From contig NZ_JACFOY010000001.1 of assembly GCF_016102285.1 (NCBI RefSeq), positions 248,001 through 312,000 on the forward strand: a stretch of DNA of 64,000 nt. Reading direction: 5' to 3'. This DNA is from Bartonella sp. M0177 (lineage in GTDB: Bacteria; Pseudomonadota; Alphaproteobacteria; Rhizobiales; Rhizobiaceae). Positions 59,764 to 64,000 of the stretch are shown here, piece by piece. How positions within the stretch are numbered: position 1 is the stretch's first letter; every line of letters starts with the position of its first letter. Position numbers and translations under genes: made by a program. Below the pieces are notes generated by a model that was not told the origin of the DNA, ran no database searches, and worked only from the letters and a program-made list of their open reading frames with translations.

Positions 59764-60238
59764 CGGGTTCCGGAACAAAGCTATTGTTCGTTTCAATCTA
59801 GGCGACAGCCGTAAAAGCCGCAAGCCTGATATGGAGCGTTGCCCGACTGCACTGTGAAAATCCACACATCTATTTCAGATAATATATCTGTTTTTTATAA
59901 TATTCGTTGATGGGCGCGGTTGAAAAGAAAAGTAGAAACCGGTGAATTTAAATGTTTGATTTTTATCTACATATTTGAATTATATTTTCTATATCCGTCA
60001 TTATGGATAGGAATTTTTTAAAAGAATTGGAAAGAAATATCGTTTCATAACCAGTTTCATTACCTATTCTTGTGTTTTTAATGATTATTCTCAAAAAACC
60101 GGCTGATAAAGAAAAGTCCAAGAAAAATAGTCGAAAACTTTATCTAGCGAATAGCGGGGCTGGTAATTAACGCATAATTCCTATATATGAAGCGGACGTG
60201 CAGGTGTTTTTGCATTTGCCGTTTCATCGACCCTAGCT
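59764..60238. other. AT-rich interval between the MFS gene and the rpsO leader
   Basis: About 475 bases with no supported gene. It should hold the divergent promoters of the MFS gene and rpsO, but I could not assign either with confidence. Confidence 0.45.
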
Positions 60239-60272
60239 GGACGACATCCCGGCCGGGGCGTCTTCAATGTCC
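60239..60272 (+). promoter_or_regulatory. Hairpin in the rpsO leader
   Basis: A GC-rich imperfect stem around GACATCCC-GGCC-GGGGCGTC is enclosed by GGAC (60239-60242) and GTCC (60269-60272), ending 24 bases before the rpsO ATG. S15 represses its own translation via leader structures in several bacteria, so this is a candidate autoregulatory element. Confidence 0.5.
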
Positions 60273-60295
60273 CATTTTTTTGAAAGGATGATACG

Positions 60296-60565
60296 ATGTC
60301 GATTACTGCTGAACGTAAACAGGCTTTGATCAAAGAATATGCAACCAAGGAAGGCGATACAGGTTCGCCGGAAGTACAGGTTGCTATTTTGTCTGAACGT
60401 ATTGCCAATTTGACCGAGCATTTCAAATCCCACAAGAAGGATAACCATTCCCGCCGTGGTCTTTTGAAACTTGTTTCCCAACGTCGTCGTCTTCTCGATT
60501 ACCTGAACGGTGTCGATGAAAAACGTTACCAATCGTTGATTTCCAAGCTCGGCTTGCGTCGCTAA
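60296..60565 (+). CDS. rpsO: 30S ribosomal protein S15
   Basis: A primary 16S rRNA binder that organises the platform of the 30S subunit. The 89-residue protein has the family profile: [61 protein letters not shown] and the C-terminal [18 protein letters not shown] precedes the ATG. A terminator-like hairpin separates it from pnp, as in many bacteria. Confidence 0.97.
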   Translation: MSITAERKQALIKEYATKEGDTGSPEVQVAILSERIANLTEHFKSHKKDNHSRRGLLKLVSQRRRLLDYLNGVDEKRYQSLISKLGLRR

Positions 60566-60571
60566 ACAATC

Positions 60572-60604
60572 AAGGCGGGAAATCATAAGGTTTCCCGCCT
60601 TTCA
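60572..60604 (+). terminator. Terminator-like hairpin between rpsO and pnp
   Basis: AAGGCGGGAAA pairs with TTTCCCGCCTT. The following T tract is short and broken, so some read-through into pnp is likely. A second hairpin, CGCATC/GATGCG (about 60667-60691), lies in the pnp leader. Confidence 0.75.
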
Positions 60605-60772
60605 ATTTCTGCAACTTGGAAAAGTCGCAGAAATCGAGGAACCGTCATGGGGCAGGATTGCCAGCCGCATCGGGAAAACATCGGATGCGCCTCGTTGTCT
60701 TGCCCATGACATGACTAAAGAACTGGACCGTTGAAAGGAATTTGTCCTCTCACGGTTAATCAAGGACAAGAA

Positions 60773-63058
60773 ATGTTTTTTAACACTCACAAAGTAGAGA
60801 TTGACTGGGCAGGTCGCCCGCTAACTCTTGAAACAGGAAAAATTGCCCGTCAGGCTGATGGTGCAGTTATGGCAACCTATGGCGAAACAATCGTTCTCGC
60901 CACTGTGGTTTCCGAAAAGGAACCCAAGCCCGGACAGGATTTTTTCCCGCTCACTGTCAATTATCAGGAAAAGACTTATGCAGCCGGTAAAATACCGGGA
61001 GGCTATTTCAAACGTGAAGGTCGTCCGAGCGAAGGTGAAACATTGATTTCACGTTTGATCGACCGCCCGATCCGCCCGCTTTTTGCAGAAGGCTACAAAA
61101 ACGAAACACAGGTCATCATCACTGTTTTGCAGCATGATCTTGAAAACAACCCGGACATTTTGTCGATGGTTGCAGCTTCTGCAGCTTTGACCCTTTCGGG
61201 TGTTCCGTTCATGGGGCCGATTGGTGGCGCACGTGTTGGCTATATTAACGGCAAATATGTGTTGAACCCGAATATTGATGAAATGCCGGAATCAAAGCTT
61301 GATCTCGTCGTTGCTGGTACATCTGACGCGGTTTTGATGGTTGAATCGGAAGCGCAGGAACTCAGCGAAGATGTGATGCTCGGCGCTGTTGTTTTCGGTC
61401 ATAACGGTTTCAAGCCGGTTATTGATGCAATTATCAAACTCGCTGAAGTTGCCGCCAAGGAGCCGCGCGAATTTGCTCCGGAAGATTTGAGTGCATTGGA
61501 AAAGAAGATGCTCAAATTTGCCGAAAAGGATTTGCGCAAGGCCTATCAGCTTACCGACAAACAGGAGCGCTATGCTGCTGTTGATGCCGTCAAAGCCAAG
61601 GTTGACGCAAAATTCATGCCGGAAGGCGAAGAAGAACCTGAATATAATGCGGAAGAAATCGCCACTGTCTTCAAACATTTGCAGGCAAAAATCGTCCGCT
61701 GGAATATTCTTGATAATGGCAGCCGTATTGATGGCCGCGATTTGAAAACAGTCCGCCCGATCTATACCGAAGTCGGCATTTTGCCGCGCACACACGGTTC
61801 GGCATTGTTTACCCGTGGCGAAACACAGGCCGTCGTTGTTGCAACTTTGGGAACCGGTGAAGACGAACAATATATCGATTCACTCACCGGAATGTATAAG
61901 GAAACCTTCCTTCTCCATTACAACTTCCCGCCATTTTCGGTTGGTGAAACCGGCCGTATCGGTTCTCCGGGACGCCGTGAAATCGGCCATGGAAAGCTCG
62001 CATGGCGCGCAATCCATCCGATGCTTCCCTCGCAGGAAAGTTTCCCTTACACAATCCGCGCCGTTTCGGAAATTACTGAATCCAACGGCTCGTCATCCAT
62101 GGCAACCGTTTGCGGTACATCCCTTGCATTGATGGACGCCGGTGTTCCGCTGCAACATCCTGTTGCCGGTATTGCTATGGGCCTCATCAAGGAAGGTGAC
62201 CGTTATGCGATCCTTTCCGATATTCTTGGTGATGAAGATCATCTTGGCGATATGGATTTCAAGGTTGCCGGTACGGAAAATGGTGTCACTGCCTTGCAGA
62301 TGGATATCAAGATCAACGGCATCACCGAAGACATCATGAAGGTGGCACTCGGACAGGCCAAAGAAGGTCGTATCCATATTCTGGGTGAAATGGCCAAAGC
62401 TTTGACCGGAGCACGTTCCGAATTGGGTGAATATGCTCCACGTATCGAGATGATGACTATTCCTGTCGATAAAATCCGCGACGTTATCGGTTCCGGTGGC
62501 AAGGTTATCCGCGAGATTACCGAGCAGACCGGTGCCAAGATCAATATCGAGGATGACGGCACGATCAAGATCGCATCTTCCGATGCCAAAACAATCGAAG
62601 CTGCAAAACGCTGGATCCATTCCATCGTCGACGAGCCGGAAGTTGGCCAGATCTATCAAGGTACTGTTGTGAAGACAGCCGATTTTGGCGCTTTCGTCAA
62701 TTTCTTCGGTCCTCGTGACGGTCTCGTTCACATTTCCCAATTGGCTCCCGAACGCGTCAACAAGACGACAGATGTTGTTAAGGAAGGTCAGAAAGTTTGG
62801 GTCAAGCTCATGGGATTTGACGAACGCGGAAAAGTTCGCCTGTCGATGAAAGTTGTCGATCAGGAAACCGGACAGGAAATTCCGCGTGAAGAAGCCCCGA
62901 AGTCTGAAGATGCCGACCATGCCGAAAAACATGGAAAGCATGAAAAGGGCGAAAAGCACCACGAAGACAATGGCGAAAAGGGCGAAAAGGATGAAAAATC
63001 CGATAAGCCTGAAAAGAAACATCGTCGTAAAAAGAATGCTGATAAAGACAAAGAATAG
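60773..63058 (+). CDS. pnp: Polyribonucleotide nucleotidyltransferase (PNPase)
   Basis: A phosphorolytic 3'-5' exoribonuclease of the RNA degradosome. The 761-residue protein has two RNase PH domains (first containing [30 protein letters not shown]; second with [16 protein letters not shown] and the DAGVPL catalytic region), a KH domain ([20 protein letters not shown]) and an S1 domain ([17 protein letters not shown]). After the S1 domain it has an unusually long tail (about 55 residues) of Lys, Glu, His and Asp. The ATG at 60773 has AAGGA upstream; the frame is open from 60731. Confidence 0.97.
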   Translation: MFFNTHKVEIDWAGRPLTLETGKIARQADGAVMATYGETIVLATVVSEKEPKPGQDFFPLTVNYQEKTYAAGKIPGGYFKREGRPSEGETLISRLIDRPIRPLFAEGYKNETQVIITVLQHDLENNPDILSMVAASAALTLSGVPFMGPIGGARVGYINGKYVLNPNIDEMPESKLDLVVAGTSDAVLMVESEAQELSEDVMLGAVVFGHNGFKPVIDAIIKLAEVAAKEPREFAPEDLSALEKKMLKFAEKDLRKAYQLTDKQERYAAVDAVKAKVDAKFMPEGEEEPEYNAEEIATVFKHLQAKIVRWNILDNGSRIDGRDLKTVRPIYTEVGILPRTHGSALFTRGETQAVVVATLGTGEDEQYIDSLTGMYKETFLLHYNFPPFSVGETGRIGSPGRREIGHGKLAWRAIHPMLPSQESFPYTIRAVSEITESNGSSSMATVCGTSLALMDAGVPLQHPVAGIAMGLIKEGDRYAILSDILGDEDHLGDMDFKVAGTENGVTALQMDIKINGITEDIMKVALGQAKEGRIHILGEMAKALTGARSELGEYAPRIEMMTIPVDKIRDVIGSGGKVIREITEQTGAKINIEDDGTIKIASSDAKTIEAAKRWIHSIVDEPEVGQIYQGTVVKTADFGAFVNFFGPRDGLVHISQLAPERVNKTTDVVKEGQKVWVKLMGFDERGKVRLSMKVVDQETGQEIPREEAPKSEDADHAEKHGKHEKGEKHHEDNGEKGEKDEKSDKPEKKHRRKKNADKDKE

Positions 63059-63080
63059 TCTTTGAAACAATGTTCTATGG

Positions 63081-63112
63081 AAAAAGCCGCTCATGACGAG
63101 CGGCTTTTTTTT
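63081..63112 (+). terminator. Rho-independent terminator of pnp
   Basis: AAAAAGCCGCTC pairs with GAGCGGCTTTTT around an ATGAC-type loop and is followed by a T tract. Confidence 0.94.
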
Positions 63113-63121
63113 GGCAATAGA

Positions 63122-63167
63122 AAAGCAAACGAAAACAAGGGAAATCGAACGGGTTTTTGTTTGCTTT
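63122..63167. repeat. Inverted repeat downstream of pnp
   Basis: AAAGCAAAC (63122-63130) pairs with GTTTGCTTT (63159-63167), extended inward by GAAAAC/GTTTTT. The gene-free interval 63113-63448 shows nothing else clear. It should contain the promoter of the methyltransferase gene. Confidence 0.6.
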
Positions 63168-63448
63168 GGATGACCGGTTTGAAATGAAAGCAATCGGCCT
63201 GAAAGTCCGGTTATTTTTTTCAAAAAACGGTTCATTCAAAAGCGATTATTGCATAAAAGACGTTTTTTGATACGAAACTTCTTCGAAGGATTCGGGGCAG
63301 AAAACAAATGTCTATTGCCGCAAATCTTAGGCGACGAACATTGTTCCGGCTTCGTTTTCAATTTTAAAATTGCGCCTTCCTCAGCATAACGATAAAGGAA
63401 CAACAATGCGGGCTTGTTAAAAAGCCTCCTTAAAAAAGTGAGTTCAAA

Positions 63449-64000
63449 ATGTCGGTTTTTCTGCCCTTTTACCAGAATGTTCTCGACCATCCACATCTGG
63501 AAAGTTCGTGGTGCGCATTCGGTTTGACAGAAAAACCGGAAAAGGATTGGGTAAAATCACTCGAAATTGTCCAGCCTTGGCGGGCAGATTTTTTAACGCT
63601 TCAAGAAGCGGGCTTTAAATGCTTGCCCGAATTGTCCGATCATGCAAAGAAATTTTCCGGTGGTCTTCTGGAACTTAACAAGCACAAAAAACTCAATCAG
63701 AACCATTTTCTCACGCTTTTGCGGGTGGTGAAAGCCGGTGGCACAATTATTGTCAGTGGCGATAAATTGTCCGGAGCCCAATCCTTCATGAAATGGGTAA
63801 AGTCTATTGTTCCGGTTTTGGGGAAGCTTTCGAAAGCGCATGGCATTGTTTTCTGGTTGACTGTACCGGAGGATCTTCAGGAAAAAGAGCTGGAAACGCT
63901 TCAACAGCTTCCGCAAAGCTTTGAAAATGCCTTCACAACACAAGCAGGAATGTTTTCAAATGGTCGTATCGACCAAGGTTCGCAAATGTTGGTCAAACAT
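63449..64000 (+). CDS. Class I SAM-dependent methyltransferase, RsmC-like (partial, runs off the right edge)
   Basis: An open frame of 184 codons from ATG 63449 to the window end, with no stop reached. It begins MSVFLPFYQNVLDHPH and includes FLTLQEAGFKCLPELSDHAKKF and a central VVKAGGTIIVSGDK segment. This resembles the N-terminal half of RsmC-type 16S rRNA guanine-N2 methyltransferases, which in relatives often follow pnp. The catalytic NPPF-type motif, if present, lies beyond the window, so the exact substrate cannot be judged. Confidence 0.75.
   Translation, partial: MSVFLPFYQNVLDHPHLESSWCAFGLTEKPEKDWVKSLEIVQPWRADFLTLQEAGFKCLPELSDHAKKFSGGLLELNKHKKLNQNHFLTLLRVVKAGGTIIVSGDKLSGAQSFMKWVKSIVPVLGKLSKAHGIVFWLTVPEDLQEKELETLQQLPQSFENAFTTQAGMFSNGRIDQGSQMLVKH

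Noticed and set aside
62093..63235. Long minus-strand frame (380 codons) overlapping pnp and its terminator
   Set aside because: It crosses the pnp terminator and is rich in Phe and Leu from the reverse of Lys/Glu codons. It is a shadow, not a gene.

Overview
The window reads as a chromosomal segment of an alphaproteobacterium of the order Hyphomicrobiales (Rhizobiales). The evidence is a GcrA cell-cycle regulator, a CP4-type class II EPSP synthase, a Tim44-like protein, the DUF1402 and BTLCP families, the blocks rpsT-dnaA-dnaN-recF and rimP-nusA-ylxR-infB-rbfA-truB, and ccmABCDG divergent from acnA. Base composition looks moderate (by eye in the mid-forties percent GC). Together with the gene set this fits a Bartonella-like lineage of the insect-gut type better than Brucella or Rhizobium, but that placement is inference. 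I see no rRNA, tRNA, CRISPR array, prophage or intact insertion sequence.

Layout. 0.2-4.0 kb: aroA-cmk-rpsA, with a strongly structured leader before rpsA. 4.7-7.3 kb: secB and fxsA (minus), then a Tim44-like gene and an Smr-domain gene (plus). 7.7-14.7 kb, all minus strand: a DUF1402 protein, a class A penicillin-binding protein, hslO, argF and argD. 15.3-21.1 kb: gcrA, a PLP-dependent cysteine-synthase-like enzyme, a divergent BTLCP protease-like protein, and a two-gene unit coding for a GNAT/C39-peptidase fusion and a RimK-like ATP-grasp ligase. 21.4-24.4 kb: the cytochrome c maturation genes ccmABCDG (minus). 24.7-32.9 kb: acnA, rpsT, dnaA, dnaN, recF. 32.9-37.8 kb: aroQ and the cytochrome bo3 quinol oxidase operon cyoABCD. 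37.9-40.5 kb: a gene-poor zone with repeat remnants, dps and a very AT-rich stretch. 40.5-50.5 kb: tsaB-rimI-miaB-phoH-ybeY-corC-lnt, an XRE regulator, metK and trmB. 50.5-57.9 kb: the rimP-to-truB operon. Then an opposing MFS transporter, rpsO, pnp and the start of an RsmC-like methyltransferase that runs off the right edge.

Most of the window is housekeeping: translation and RNA turnover, replication initiation, envelope synthesis, arginine and aromatic biosynthesis, and respiration. The more unusual content is in three places. One is the GNAT-C39/RimK-like gene pair, a predicted but little-characterised peptide-modification unit. The second is a set of structured leaders: rpsA, metK with two mutually exclusive pairings, rimP with a promoter followed at once by a terminator, and rpsO. 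The third is a set of cell-cycle-type DNA motifs: GANTC clusters before gcrA and between dnaA and dnaN, and a CtrA-like box before the BTLCP gene. The 37.9-40.5 kb zone appears to have been disturbed by a past mobile element.
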